Part shown: positions 45,958 to 58,300 of the stretch, one piece after another
Numbering within the stretch: position 1 is the first letter of the stretch
Layout of the letters: the number at the start of each line of letters is the position of its first letter
Source: Skeletonema tropicum
Taxonomy: Eukaryota; Bacillariophyta; Thalassiosirophyceae; Thalassiosirales; Thalassiosiraceae
DNA length: 64,000 bases
Direction of reading: 5' to 3'
Assembly (NCBI GenBank): GCA_037178625.1
Contig: CM074130.1
Span: forward strand, 1,798,001-1,862,000
Made by a program: the position numbers and the translations under genes
Notes under the pieces: generated by a model
Databases searched by the model: none
What the model saw: the letters and a program-made list of their open reading frames with translations, nothing else
Told to the model about the DNA's origin: nothing

Positions 45958-47121
45958 ATGCAGTGCTCTTCACTGTTATTTCAACTCGTCTCATTCTCCA
46001 TTTTAGTGTTTTACACTGCGGCACTGAGGACAGCCGTTCCTACTGTTCCAATTCGATGCTCCTCCCGCGAAGCCGCAGATTTGATACAAAGTAGAACAGT
46101 AAATGATGATGGTGGATTATTAGTCATAACATGCGATGCCAGTGGAAGAGGCGGAGGATCGAAACATGACGGGATGGCTGCTGTGTTGAGGATACGGCAT
46201 GGTTTGTCACTGTTGCGTCGGCAGCAGACATCAACAATCACTGATGAATCGTCATCTTTATCAGTAGAAGCAGCGACAATAGACATCACAACATCACTTC
46301 AATCGGCATTATCATCTGGTGATCATGACGATAAGGAAGACTTAATTCATACAATATCACGCAGAACTATACCATCAAAAACGTCAAGTGAGGTGGCAGC
46401 CATTGCTCTTGGAATCAAACATGCCATAAAGACTGTACCACTGTCATTACGGAACAAAGTACTCATACTCTCAGATTCAGAGTTTGCACTAGATTTTTAC
46501 TGTGGAGAAAGATCATATGACAATCGACAGCAACAATCCACACGGAGAAGAACGAGTAGTAGCAATAAAAGGAGGGGGAGGCGTCAACCTACTACACGCA
46601 CTACAGAAATACGTGAGGAATCATATTGGAGATTGTTTACTACTCTGCTCAATGAAACGATCCCTGGAGGTGTTATTCTTTCCAAAATAAAGTCTTCTTC
46701 GCGAAGTGTTGGCTTGAGCACTAGTGAAACAAGCAGTGCCATGAGTGGTGATGATACATCAATAGACGACGACATCACAACATCATCATCATCACCATGG
46801 GATGGCAAAGGATTCCTAGATCACGATGCTTCCGACTACCTATCATCAAATGCAAGATATGTTTCAAACAGCAGCGATGATGAAGATTCCAACAAATTTC
46901 CCTTTCGTGCAGTGAATAGATTAACGCCACACGACTTGAGATGGCTTGCATATTCAGAGAATGATAATAAATTATTGGGATTGAATGGTGAAAATCCTCC
47001 AGATAATGATATTTGGAATGAAATTATTGTCAGAGGAAGCGATGCGCGTGACGATCGCCGAAAGAGGAAGGAACGTCGAATAGACTCTATACAACAATTA
47101 ATTGCTAAAAGGTTAAATTGA
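45958..47121 (+). CDS. RNase H-fold protein with N-terminal signal sequence
   Basis: 387 residues from ATG 45958; the frame is open further upstream, but the start of a hydrophobic leader (MQCSSLLFQLVSFSILVFYTAAL) favours this ATG. The fold markers are Asp in LLVITCDASGRGG, Glu in SSEVAAIALGIKHAI, Asp in VLILSDSEFALDF and a late Asp in GFLDHDASDYLSS, in the spacing of RNase HI-type nucleases. Inserts rich in Ser/Thr/Arg interrupt the domain. The leader suggests an endomembrane or plastid location, which would be unusual for an RNase H. Divergent from MSH4 (251 bp between starts). Activity is inferred from residue pattern only. Confidence 0.65.
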   Translation: MQCSSLLFQLVSFSILVFYTAALRTAVPTVPIRCSSREAADLIQSRTVNDDGGLLVITCDASGRGGGSKHDGMAAVLRIRHGLSLLRRQQTSTITDESSSLSVEAATIDITTSLQSALSSGDHDDKEDLIHTISRRTIPSKTSSEVAAIALGIKHAIKTVPLSLRNKVLILSDSEFALDFYCGERSYDNRQQQSTRRRTSSSNKRRGRRQPTTRTTEIREESYWRLFTTLLNETIPGGVILSKIKSSSRSVGLSTSETSSAMSGDDTSIDDDITTSSSSPWDGKGFLDHDASDYLSSNARYVSNSSDDEDSNKFPFRAVNRLTPHDLRWLAYSENDNKLLGLNGENPPDNDIWNEIIVRGSDARDDRRKRKERRIDSIQQLIAKRLN

Positions 47122-47212
47122 TCATGTGACACATACATTATAAATTCCCTGGTGCATGTATGTATATTCACTTGATTATTGTACCCATCTCTATCTTATA
47201 TACATCACACAA

Positions 47213-47485
47213 CTATCCAAGGATTGCACCTACTATAGTCACACCCATAGCGACACCTACTCCTGCAAGCATATACGAACCAAGACCAAGCGACTGCTGA
47301 TTTTGCGAAGACGGCTCAAATGGTAACGGTGGTGATTTTGGTTGCTGATGAAGTTGGACTTCATTTGCAGCTCTTTCTTCTTGTTTTGCAACGAGTGCAG
47401 AACGAATTTTCTTGTGCTTCCTGGGATCTCGAATTATAGTCCGGCCTTTGCTGGAAAGTGATGCGATTGATGATGGACGAAACAT
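47213..47485 (-). CDS. small C-terminally anchored membrane protein, unknown
   Basis: 90 residues with a basic N-terminal half (RTIIRDPRKHKKIRSALVAK) and a single C-terminal hydrophobic segment (LGSYMLAGVGVAMGVTIVGAILG, about residues 67-90). This fits a tail-anchored protein. The family is not recognised. It lies convergent with the RNase H-fold gene, 91 bp away. The absence of stops, the sensible composition and the compact layout support it moderately. Confidence 0.55.
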   Translation of the reverse strand: MFRPSSIASLSSKGRTIIRDPRKHKKIRSALVAKQEERAANEVQLHQQPKSPPLPFEPSSQNQQSLGLGSYMLAGVGVAMGVTIVGAILG

Positions 47486-48257
47486 TTTATTTTGGATTTT
47501 GATAAGTATGTAGTTGGAAGATTGAAAACTGAGCTGTGAATAATACTTAAGGCAGCTACTACAAAGTCTTGGTCGCCCACCTTTCCTTCACATAAATGAA
47601 AGCAAGAGTTATTGCACAGTGTCCACTGGCAGTATCCGTGTCATGGATGTTAGCAAGGGTAAATGTAATCCTCAAAAGCAATCTTGCGAGTTGGTTGTTC
47701 AGAGTTCGAGTGAGAGTTGAACGCTCGGGAAGGGAGGGAAGATGAGAGATGAGGGAGGAAGAAAGGAGGTGTTGCTGTGCGCAAGGGCTGTGCGTGTCTG
47801 ACCGCGACTTTTGACCACTAAATTCGCCAAAAGAACGCCGAACCAGTCTTGTTTGGAAATGCGGTGTCCTCAGTCCCTCGCCACGATGGTTTACGCTGAT
47901 AATAAGAGATGAGAAACATTTCTGATAATTAGTGTACATATAAAATTTGATATTACAGAGAAGTGGACGCAGACGAGAGCTAGCGGTAATGTTGAGAACC
48001 ATCGTGGCAGAAGGGCCGAGAGCTTCGCTGCATTTTCGTGCGGAGAAGGCGTCATCTGCTCGAGTGGCTTGTGGCTTCGAGCGGCTTTGATGACAGATGA
48101 CAGGTTTCGATTTGCGAGGAATGAAAAAGACACATGGCCGGATCTTCCAATGCACACAATTCCATGTCCATGCAATCCTTGACACAACCAAGTCAAAACG
48201 ACACAAATCACGAGCAATACAACTATCAGCTTTATCTGAAAACAATCAATATATACG
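47486..48257. other. intergenic region upstream of kinase gene
   Basis: About 770 bp. A 228-codon minus frame (47559-48245) is open, but its composition is Cys/Arg/His-rich without any recognisable domain, so it is probably not a gene. The kinase promoter should be here. Confidence 0.4.
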
Positions 48258-49770
48258 ATGAGCAGAATGATCGGCCGCTACACCGAGCAGGCTCTCCTTA
48301 AGCGTGCGAAGGAGGTTGTGGAAGAGAAGGGCAAAGGATCGGCTATTTTCGATGAAGAGGCCGAAAAGGCAGTACCCCGATTCAAGTCGAAAGGTGAGCG
48401 TACATCGTGTCTATCAACTAATTTGCACTTCAAATATTTAATCCTCAAGAAATATTACTTAACCAACATCACTTCATCATTTTATCAGAGCTGAAACTGG
48501 GGAGAGTGCTTGGTCGAGGTGGATTTTGTACTGTAAGTGAAATTACCGCGTTAAATCTCGAACCAAATTCAGTTCTTGACTCGGCCACAGAGAAAACACA
48601 GGAGGGGCTTGATGAAGAAGAAGATGAGTTCGGCGAGCTGAGGTACGATAGCCACGGGTTGGTTCAAGATCGGCAATTTCTCGCTCGGAGGTGCCTTCGG
48701 AAGGGAAAGCATGCCCGATATGCCATCAAAACACTCAGTGATGAGTGTCTGAATGATCCTGAGAGATTTGTTGGGGGTATCATCGACTTGGCCACTGAAT
48801 GCCGTTTCCTCTCCGTTATTCGTCACACCAATATTATTAAGATGAGAGCGTTTGCCGCTGGAAACAATTTTGATAGTGGCTTCTTTGTCGTTCTTGATCG
48901 ATTGTATGATACGTTGACAATGAAGATTACCAAGTGGAAGAAAGCTAATGCCAAGTTTTCGGGCATGGGGGGGAAACTATTGGATATGAAAGGGAAAAAG
49001 AAGAACAAGGTTTGGATTGAAAGACTTCTCTGTGTCTATGATCTCGCTACTGCGTTGGAGTACCTTCACAGTCAGAAGTGAGTATGATTGTATTACACAT
49101 CAACTTTACATGTTATTCATTTGCACATCTCATGCATTCTTATTTGTCCTTTCATCGGGGGTTCTTGCTCACAGAATCATCTACCGTGACTTGGTAAGTT
49201 TTCATATTAGTTGCTTATCATAATGAATGAATTATGAGTGCAGATTTCTAAAATGTGTGTTAATTTAATTCCCCTTACCTGCAGAAACCCGACAATGTTG
49301 GCTTCGATGTGCGTGGAGATGTGAAGATCTTCGACTTTGGTCTTGCACGAGAATTTCCTACAGGCAAGGCGCAAGCAAACGATACTTATCAAATGTCAGG
49401 TAAAACGGGATCTCTCCGTTACATGGCGCCTGAGGTAGCGAAAGAATTACCATACAATGAAACAGTGGATGTGTACTCTCTGGCTATGATGGCGTGGCAA
49501 ATTTTTGCCATGACCGTTCCCTTCTCAGGCTATTCGATCACAATGCACAATACTCTTGTCGTTGAAAAGGGAGGTCGACCTAAGATTGATCCCAAGTGGG
49601 GAAAGGCGGTGGGAGATTGGATGAGTAAAGCTTGGTCGCATAAGATCCAGAATCGTCCAAGCATGAGGGCAACTAGCAAAGCATTCCGTGACGAGGTGAA
49701 TAGTTATGAAGATGAAATTGAGGACTTCTCCAACATTGATTCATCCAGCCGCACAGCAAAGTCTGCCTAA
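48258..49770 (+). CDS. protein kinase (Ser/Thr or TKL-like)
   Basis: Four exons: 48258-48393, 48489-49077, 49175-49193 (19 nt) and 49285-49770, giving 409 residues. The glycine loop GRVLGRGGFCTVSEI, the catalytic Lys in ARYAIKTL, the Glu-bearing helix DLATECRFLSVI, the catalytic loop IIYRDLKPDNVGF, the DFG segment KIFDFGLAREF and the activation-end SLRYMAPEVA are all present, so the enzyme should be active. The 19-nt exon carries the first half of the catalytic loop (IIYRDL). An acidic insert (about 48595-48640) lies between the glycine loop and the Lys. HRD is replaced by YRD, seen in several kinase groups. The substrate is unknown. Confidence 0.88.
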
Positions 49771-49919
49771 AACCAACGAACAACAAAAAATGGAAGAGAG
49801 CTGTGATCACGATTTTCTGAATGAGACTTTTTGTAGTAATTGCGCTCTTCGTAAGTAATTACTTGTCTTTTATGTCATGTAAAATATAGACGAAATCAAA
49901 ACTTATACCATACTTGAAA

Positions 49920-51707
49920 CTAGAGTGGTGGTTGCTTTCTTTCATCTTGACTTGACGAGGGGTAGCTCTTACTAGACGAATGACTGCTTGTGTCACGTCT
50001 CAAAGATGCATTGATTTCCTTCGCTTTTGGCATACCAATACCACCAATCATGCCGAATGAGAGACCTCGCTGAGGCGGCCCAATATGATTTGGTATAGGC
50101 AAAGCTGGTAGAGAAGAATTCTGTCGGAAGTGGTTTGAGTCATTCTCAAAAGGATTACTGAAACTTCCAAGAGATGCTTCAAGAGAATGTTCTCGTCGTA
50201 CAGCAGAAGGCTTCTGTTGTAGCGAGAACGCTTGGCCTTGAGCATTTGCATCGTCTGGGTTTGTATGTAGGCTTGTAGGCATAGTGGCAGTGCCTGGAGT
50301 ATGAACTGGTGTCAAAGGGAAGAAAGTCTGTCCATTCATGCCTTCAACGGAGGCACGAGCATGTTTCGGTGTCGATGGCAAGAATGAAAGAGGATCCCAT
50401 CCACCAGGTGAAAAAGGTGGCGGGGGAAGCGATGTCAAGTTTGGAGTCACATTGTTAGCTCTAGGCAGCTGCTCATCGTTTTGATTTGGAGGTATTGCAC
50501 TTGCCACTTCTGATATGGATGCTCTGTAATCTCCAAAAGGAATCAATGGATGATGAGAATAACTGTGCGGTGAGATGAATGGTGCATTGTAGTAGCCGCC
50601 CTGTGGCTGCATCTGTGGCTGCAAATCTCTGCCTGCAGCAGCCGATGGTCCATTGGATTGTTCAAGGAGAAGATCATTCAATCCTCCTGCATTGTCAAAG
50701 TAATTGTAGACATCACTCTTCATCAAATCATCGTCATGATGATATTGATCTTCGTTGCCATCCAGAGAAGGTGGAGGAGTCAAAGGTGCCGATGATATTG
50801 CCACATTCGACGACAAAAGATTGTCACTAGCAGGTACTTCCTCTGATGGAACGTAATCATCAAACTTTCTTTTCTTCACCTTCCTCTTGCTTTCTCTCCT
50901 CTGAGGACTTGGAGAGCGAGTTGAGTCCGATCTCCGTTTGGTAGCCTTCTTTCCATGTGCAGCCCGCATGGCAGGTGCACCCTCTCGTAATGCTTGACTT
51001 ATCTTGGCCATTGCCTTTGCATCATCAACCTCAATCCAGCCAGAACCGAACTTTTGTAGAAATCGTCCAGCTGGCTTCACTCCACGTACTAAATTTAGTA
51101 CCTCATTGACTACGATGGTCTTGTCCCGCTTGGAATCTGCCAAGTTGTACCGAGTTTTGCGCTTGTATACCCACTCTCGGAATGTGATATTACCTGGATG
51201 TGAGTTGATGGATCCTCCTCGTCCACAGAGGCTGTTGTCGAAAAGAAAAGTCATTGGGTCATAGGTTAGAATTGTTTGCATGCGATACACATATACCAAT
51301 CAAAGGCAAATGACCCAAAAGGAACTCTATAAAAAAGAACAGACTTACATATCATTTTCATGAGGAGCAGGTATTCGGCCAGAAGGATCAGCTCTATTAT
51401 TCATGGGATATGCAATTTCTTCGTCTGGTGTACCTTGCTGCTGATTTTGAGTGGAGGACATCATCATCTCCACATCATCTGCACCAAGGTCACTCAGCGG
51501 CCCACTTGCCGCCGCAGCTGTGTTGTGATTTAGGCTGCTATTGATATCACCTTTGCGGTGTTCTTGATGCGTTCGACTATATTCGGCTTTATCCTCTGTT
51601 TCCATGCTTTTCATCATCTTCGTCTTTCCTTGTCCTTGCGTCCTTGTCATTTTATTGTTTCGCCAGTGCTTCTTCTTCTCTGGGTGTCTCGACGGTTTCA
51701 TTGCCAT
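49920..51707 (-). CDS. DUF6824-type (LCGRGG) protein
   Basis: Exons 51707-51349 and 51231-49920 with a 117-bp intron; the junction reads HENDILCGRGGSINSHPGN, giving 556 residues. The conserved domain (ILCGRGG, then FREWVYKRKTRYNLADSKRD, VVNEVLNLVRGVKPAGRF, and AMAKISQALREGAPAM) matches a family common in diatoms and known as DUF6824; its biochemical role is unknown. It is followed by a basic nuclear-type segment (RRESKRKVKKRKFDDY) and a long Pro/Ser/Asn-rich tail, so a nuclear regulatory role is plausible. The 5' part of this gene is duplicated at 59155-59831. This left copy is the complete one. Confidence 0.82.
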
Positions 51708-52176
51708 GCTTTGTTCGGAGGGGTGGTATTCTCTTTGTTGTTATGCTTCGTCGTGGATTAGTTTGATAGCGGAGTGCTTCCTCGCCATGGGCTCGCATGA
51801 CTATTGTCACGACGTTGTGATGTGCATTGCACGTAAACCGTGGACCTCGCCTTCACCTTCTCGAATCTTCTCGGTTCTCGTCCCAGGGCGGGGACGCGAC
51901 GGAAAAAGAACTCCAAATTTGTTGATGCTTTTGTCGTAGCGATAGTCGTAGCACGACTCGTGTGAGATCTTTATGCAAGATTTTTTGCTGCGCTTGTGCG
52001 CTCGCAGCATGCATGCAGGTTGGAGGTTTGGCTTGGCTTGGGTCAAGCGGCACCTTTTGGCTTCGACTTTGGCACCTATCTTCGCTTTTTGTTCAGCGTG
52101 CTCTTGGTCGGTTCTCTACTATTATTGGTGCGTGGGGATGAGGTTGATCAGATCAAATAATACAGTACATACGATT
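51708..52176. promoter_or_regulatory. divergent promoter of DUF6824 and SSADH genes, left copy
   Basis: 469 bp separate the DUF6824 start (51707) from the SSADH start (52177 here, 60301 in the right copy). An identical promoter lies at 59832-60300. In this left copy it would drive the full DUF6824 gene leftward and the truncated SSADH fragment, and potentially the retroelement, rightward. Confidence 0.5.
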
Positions 52177-52397
52177 ATGATGCTTTCATCATCAGCTCGA
52201 TACTCAAGATTTGCAACAACAACACTCATGGTGGCGAGCTTCAGCAACGCGGCTGCATTCTCGACAGCTAGTACACGGCTCACCTCCATCCTGAATGATC
52301 CTACGCTAATCAATTGTGATTCTCCTCCCTCTCAAACATTTGACGTTGTTGATCCAGGTGCATCTGCAGTGCAATTTGAAGATGGGACTGCAGTTAT
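52177..52397 (+). pseudogene. truncated 5' fragment of SSADH gene
   Basis: It encodes the same N-terminal 73 residues as the complete gene (MMLSSSARYSRF to FEDGTAV), then enters the retroelement and stops after IMLRAL at about 52416. The aldehyde dehydrogenase domain is missing. The intact copy starts at 60301. Confidence 0.9.
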
Positions 52398-55300
52398 CAT
52401 GTTACGCGCCCTGTAAATCAGAAGGGGTTGGTACATACTATCAACATATTGAGAGATACATCCAATCGCACCAGCTGAAGACCAACCCCAAGGATCTGTT
52501 CCGGAGACACATTGTCGATGCCATCAAACGGTGGCGCAGCAAAGGCGACAGGGTTGTTCTGATGATGGATGCTAATGAGAATGTGTTGGACGGAGTCCTC
52601 AGTAAACGACTTGCAGAGGATGATATCCGCATGAGGGAAGCAGTGCACCGTATGGTCCCCGGCAGAAGAGGTCCTGCTACACATTTTCGAGGCAACAGCC
52701 AAAAGAATGGGGCCATAGACGGTATTTGGATCTCGGATGACGTTGAACTAACTGGAGCCAGCTACTTACCGTTCGACGGTGATTTGGGAGATCACCGGCC
52801 AGTGGTTGTCGACCTACAGATGCGGTCGGTTATTGGCACTTCTATCTGTCGTATTGTGCCACCGAAGGCTAGAAAGCTTAACTCCAAGGTGCCGCGGATT
52901 AGAGTGAAGTACCTTGCACAATTAAAAAAAGGCTTCACAGATAGACGCATCCCCCAGAAGCTCAAAGAAGTAAATAGGATAGCCTCATTCCCGCCCTCGG
53001 CTGAAGTGGTGTCCAAGATGGAAATCCTGGACAACATGATTGAAGAGGAGATGCTACACGCAGAGGCGAAATGCAGAGTGATTTACCCGGCGCATTATGA
53101 GTTCTCTCCAGCAATACAATCGTGGATGGATAAATGCCACCTCCTGAAATGGATACTACGACATCACCAAGGAAAAAAGGTCAATTGGGGCAATTTGAGA
53201 AGATTCGCCAGGCGCAAAGGAATGGAGGACTGTCTTCGGTACCCTGTCGATGAAGTGGTTCAGCTGTACAAGGAGACCAAAAAACGCACACGAGAACTCA
53301 TGGCTGAATCACCTTACCTCAGAAAGCATTTTTTACACGAGAAGTTGACCGATGCTGTGATAAATGAACGTGTTGATGAAGCCAAGCGGGTGGAGCTGAT
53401 CCTCAAAGGGGAGGCTCAGAGAAAACAGTGGCAGGGTATTAAACGAGCAACAAAGCAGCAAGGAGTGATGAATGTTACAAGAGTGGAAGTTACACAAGCA
53501 GACGGGAAAGTGGTCGAGCACGCAACAAAAGAATCGATTGAAGAGGCACTGAAGTCAGAACTCCGCACAAGGTTTGGAAGAGCTACTTCTGCCCCAGTTT
53601 GCCAAGGGGTACTATTCGACCTCCTGGGAGTCTATGCCGACACGAATACAGCGGTAGAAATACTTGAAGGATCCTTCGCCCCTCCCCCAGACACAGATCA
53701 ACGCACAATACTGATACTGGACGAAATAGCAGCCATCTGGAAAAAGATTGGCGATGGTGAGATTTCCGTTGTCGTTTCACAGGAGGACTACCAATATTAC
53801 TGGAGGAAAGTGAAAGAAAGAACGTCATCCTCGATATCGGGACTGCATTTTGGTCACTATAAGTCGATAGCTTTCGATGACGACCTGTCCAGGTTGCTAG
53901 CAAAGAAGTTCTCTCTTATGATCCAAACAGGAACCGGCCCAGAACGTTGGGCTCGGGGTCTGTCGGTAATGCTCGAGAAGATTGCAGGTGTGGCGTTGGT
54001 GAATAAATTGAGAGCTATTCTCTTGCTTGAGGCTGACTTCAATTTCTGTAATAAGTTGATTTTTGGACATCGCATGCTGGACCTCGCCCGAGCAAAGGGG
54101 ATGGTCCCGGAGGAGATCTACAGTGGGAAGGGACGCACGGCAGAGGATGCAATCCTGCAACAAGTATTGATGTACGACATTGCCCGAATCACCAAAAGAC
54201 CCCTCCTGGTGGCACAGGTTGATGCGGCCCAGTGCTACGACCGGGTTGCTCTTCCTATAGCCAGCCTCACTCTACAGGCGTTTAAAGTGCCCAAATGTGC
54301 GGCACTGTCGATGCTCCGCCCCTTGCATAATATGGAGTTTTTCCTAAGAACTGGTTTTGGCCAATCCTCTTCATATTTTGGTGGGAAAGAGGACGGGAAA
54401 CACGGTCTCGCTCAAGGGAACGGTGCAGCTCCACCGACATGGCAACAGATCAGCACGGTCATGATTAATACCCATAAAACTAATGGGCATGGAGTGGAAG
54501 TGAAGTGTCCAATCTCACATAAAAAGATTAATCAGGTGGGAATTCTGTATGTGGATGATACAAATTTGTGGGAAGGTCTTAGAGCTGACGATGACATTAT
54601 CTCGACAAGTGCTAGAGGGCAAGAGTCAATCTCGGATTGGGCAGGTGCCTTGGGGGAAACGGGTGGCGCTTTGAAACCAGACAAATGTGGAGTTACAATA
54701 CACGATCAAACACCCGATGGAAAGGGCGGCTGGTGTTACACGGATCAAAAAGCGATGCCCTCAGACGGCGAAGAGGTTGACATGAGTGAACTGGATGACT
54801 TGATTTTCCACGTCCCCACTACTGACGGGGGCTCTGCGCAAATAGATAGGTTGCCATCGAATAAAGCTGACAACAACTTAGGTCTCTACGCTAGACCGGA
54901 TGGGAAACCAGACCAGCACTTCGAGCAGATGAGAGAAAAAATGACAACGTGGACGGCTCAGATTAAGAGCGGGCAAATACCAACTCGTTCGGTGTGGATG
55001 AGCTACACCAATCAGCTATGGTCTGGACTCAGGTACGGTCTGGGGGCCTGCTCGGCGTCAATCCCTGAGCTCAAAAAAGGATTGATGTCAGCAGATTTCT
55101 ATATGTTAAGCAACCTAGGTGTCAACCGATCAATTACCAAGGAATGGAGATACCTGCCGGCCACGTTTGGTGGAATCGGTCTCTACGACTTGACGGTGGA
55201 AACTGCGGCTGCTACTTTATCTTCATTCTTGCAACACTATGGAACACCTTCAGCCCTAGGGATCACTTTAAGAGCAGCTATGGAACACCTTCAAGTGGAA

Positions 55301-58300
55301 ATAGGGGTACCGGACTGTCCCTTCAACTATGACTTTGAAGTTTGGGGTCATTTATCAACCAACGCATGGGCGAAAGCCCTATGGGAGAAGATAGACGAAC
55401 TGGGAATCGTGCTGGATCTGCAATATGATGACATCCCCATCCCGAGGAGCAAGGATAAGGCTATTATGGACTGCATGGTTGAACTGGGTCTACGAGGGAC
55501 GGAGCTACAGCGAGTCAATAGAGTGAGGAAAGCTCAGGAGGCAATGTTCCTCTCTGACGTGACTACGCCAAATGGACGATATCTAGAGCAATATCTGCTT
55601 GACGGGCATTGGAAGGACTCACCTGAAGGGCGCCTTGGTAAACAGCGGTCAACACTGGAATTTGGCACGGAATATCCGACGGAAGCAGATTGGAAATTGT
55701 GGAAGAGATCCCTGCAACGTTTGACTGATAGCAAATCGTTGTTTCTTAAGGAGCCACTTGGAGATTGGATCAACCCATCTAAACGGATCTGGCGTCACTT
55801 CCTCAACACGAACACACGGACAGTGGAGATACATTCGGATGATACGATTTATGAATACGCTCACGACGTGGAATCGAATGACAGAGTGTCGATCATGCAG
55901 CCAGTCCGAGTGCTGGATGAGCCCGCTTCTTCAGTGGTACCAACGACGATTCTGGAATACGAAGATGGTTCCATCAAACTGCTAGCACAAGGACCGCCAC
56001 TGGCCAGCCAGCCAGAAGTCGTAGCCCCTACTACATTTCTTGAGCGTCTCCGCAGTAAAGGGGGGGAATGGATGTGGGATAGTATCAGCTTCTCTTCGGA
56101 TCCCTCGTGGATTGTGGAAGCTATTCAACGAGGCTCATTGTTCTGTTGTACAGACGGGTCATACATGAAAAAGTTGGCGCCAGAGATCTGCGGTGCGGCT
56201 TGGGTTTTTTACTGCGCAGAGTCTCAACAGTGGCTTAAAGGAGAATTCACGGAGCACTCTAAATGGGCAAATAGCTATCGAGGAGAACAGCTAGGGATGT
56301 TGGCTATCCACCTTATCCTACTGACAATAGAGGAACACTATGGAGTGCCATTGTCCAATGCAAACATCTTTTGTGACAACAAAGGAACTATTCTCACGTT
56401 TTCCAGAAAATACGATCGTGTCCCGGGATCGGCGAAGAACAACGACATTCTCCGGGTCCTGCGGAAAATCCAAAGTGTCTCGGCTCTTGCGCACAAGCTG
56501 TCTCATGTGAAAGCACACCAGGACGACAGCTTGGGCTATGCTTGCCTGGCTCTGGAAGCTAGACTGAACGTAGACTGCGATTTCAGGGCAAAAGCAGCCA
56601 TAAAGAGAGCAATTGAAAATTTCTCCTCTCTCCCGGTCACTCTGAGCTTACCGCTAGAAGCAGCGGTTGTTATCATCGATGGAATCAAACAGACTGCAGA
56701 CTTAGCAAAGGACCTACGGTATCACGTAGGGAAGGTGAAAGCACGACAGTTCTATGCCGATGAACAACTCCTACACCCTGATATATTCGACTCTGTTGCT
56801 TGGGAACCATTGCGCCTGCTTCTCGACCGCAGGCCTAAGATGTTCAATCTGTGGTATGCGAAACAATGCTCCGGGTATTGTGGAACTGGTCAAATGATAA
56901 CTAGATATGACAAAAATGCCTCCGATAAATGTCCGAACTGCGGTTGCTTTGAAACAGCGGATCACCTGAACCGCTGTAAGAGTAGAATTAGGAGGGGTCT
57001 ATTGCTTGACAGTATAAACGATCTACAAGAGTGGATGGAGGGACATTGCACGCATACGTGCATACAGAAGTGGCTACCCCTTTTTATCTCTCTTCAGGGC
57101 AGCACTCTATTCGTGGACATGGTGCATAGTCAGGGATGGAGGATGTCTCAACAGATGCGTAGAGTGGGTAATAGCTTAGATAGGATTGGATGGAGAAACG
57201 TGATGGAGGGGAAAGTATCCAAGGAGTTTCTCCAGATGCAGAAGGAGCATCTTTTAAAGAACCATTCGTTTCTGACCATCGACAGTTGGACAAGCGGCTT
57301 CCTGGACAAGCTACTCTCGCTCACGCATACACAGTGGATCTGTAGGAATCTCACGAAACATCATCGAACGCAAGGAACCAAAGCACTTGCATCAAGAGAA
57401 GAGATTTTGAAAGAGATCGAACATCAGCTTAATCTTGGATCCGATGGGCTCTCAGCTGAAGCACGATGTCTCCTTGAAATTCCGACGGACGAGCTCTATG
57501 GGAAACCGACCTCTGAACTACAATACTGGTTGAACGCAGCGGTAGCAAGCAGGCAAGCTGCGGGGGATGAATCAGGCGGGCTTTTAGAGCCTCCTTCTGG
57601 GCAAGTCACGACTGGTGCCAAGCAACGAGAAGATCGCAAATCAAAGCCACAGGGTACTTCAAAGACTGCCGCACCTGCGCGCAAACCAAAAGCACTCGCT
57701 CCCATCTTTCTCCCGAAAAAAGCAAGGCGTACAGCCCAGCCGAGCGCCCTACCTACCCAGCCTCCTACAACTCTACCACCGGCTGTGAGTCCGCAACAAC
57801 AGGACCGCATTGGGCTTCTGCAAAGGAACTCGGATGAAGACTTACACCGATGTCAAGTTGGAGCCCTTTTGCGGGACGTGCCGGCTAATTTTCAGTTATG
57901 CCTCCAAGGAGGGGACAAGGTTCGGCGTGATGCAATGCGGTCTTTGCGACCCCCTCAGTGGCTCAATGATGAAGTGATAAATGGCTATCTCCTAAGAGTC
58001 CTCCTCCCAAAGGTGAATCGGCAACACGTCTACATCTTCAACTCATTCTTCATGTCAACCCTCCTACGTACGGGGGCTGACGGCAGGTCTGCTCCGTCCT
58101 ACAACTTTGACGGCGTTAAACGCTGGGGAAATCGTTTAAGGAGGAAGAATAAGATTTTGGGAGTGAAAGAGATCTTCGTGCCGATCAACCACTCTAGAAC
58201 TCACTGGCTATTACTCAGGGCGAATACAGAAACAAAGGTTATTACCCTGTGGGATTCCCAAGGTAGGAAGCCGGGCAATCAATTGTATCTGACTACAATG

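Larger units (their letters stand above)
51031..52397. repeat. left copy of 1367-bp direct repeat flanking the retroelement
   Basis: Compared by eye, this segment appears identical to 59155-60521 at a constant offset of 8124 bp. It includes part of exon 2, the intron and exon 1 of the DUF6824 gene, the divergent promoter and the first 221 bp of the SSADH coding sequence. It begins TCAATCCAGCC and ends CTGCAGTTAT. Confidence 0.95.

Noticed and set aside
47559..48245. 228-codon minus-strand frame as a gene
   Set aside because: Composition is erratic, no domain or leader is visible, and it covers the expected kinase promoter.
52316..52397. N terminus of the retroelement protein at ATG 52316
   Set aside because: This part is SSADH exon sequence read in another frame, repeated at 60440; the element proper starts at 52398.
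52177..52416. Left SSADH copy as a functional gene
   Set aside because: It ends after 73 native residues plus six from the element, before the dehydrogenase domain.
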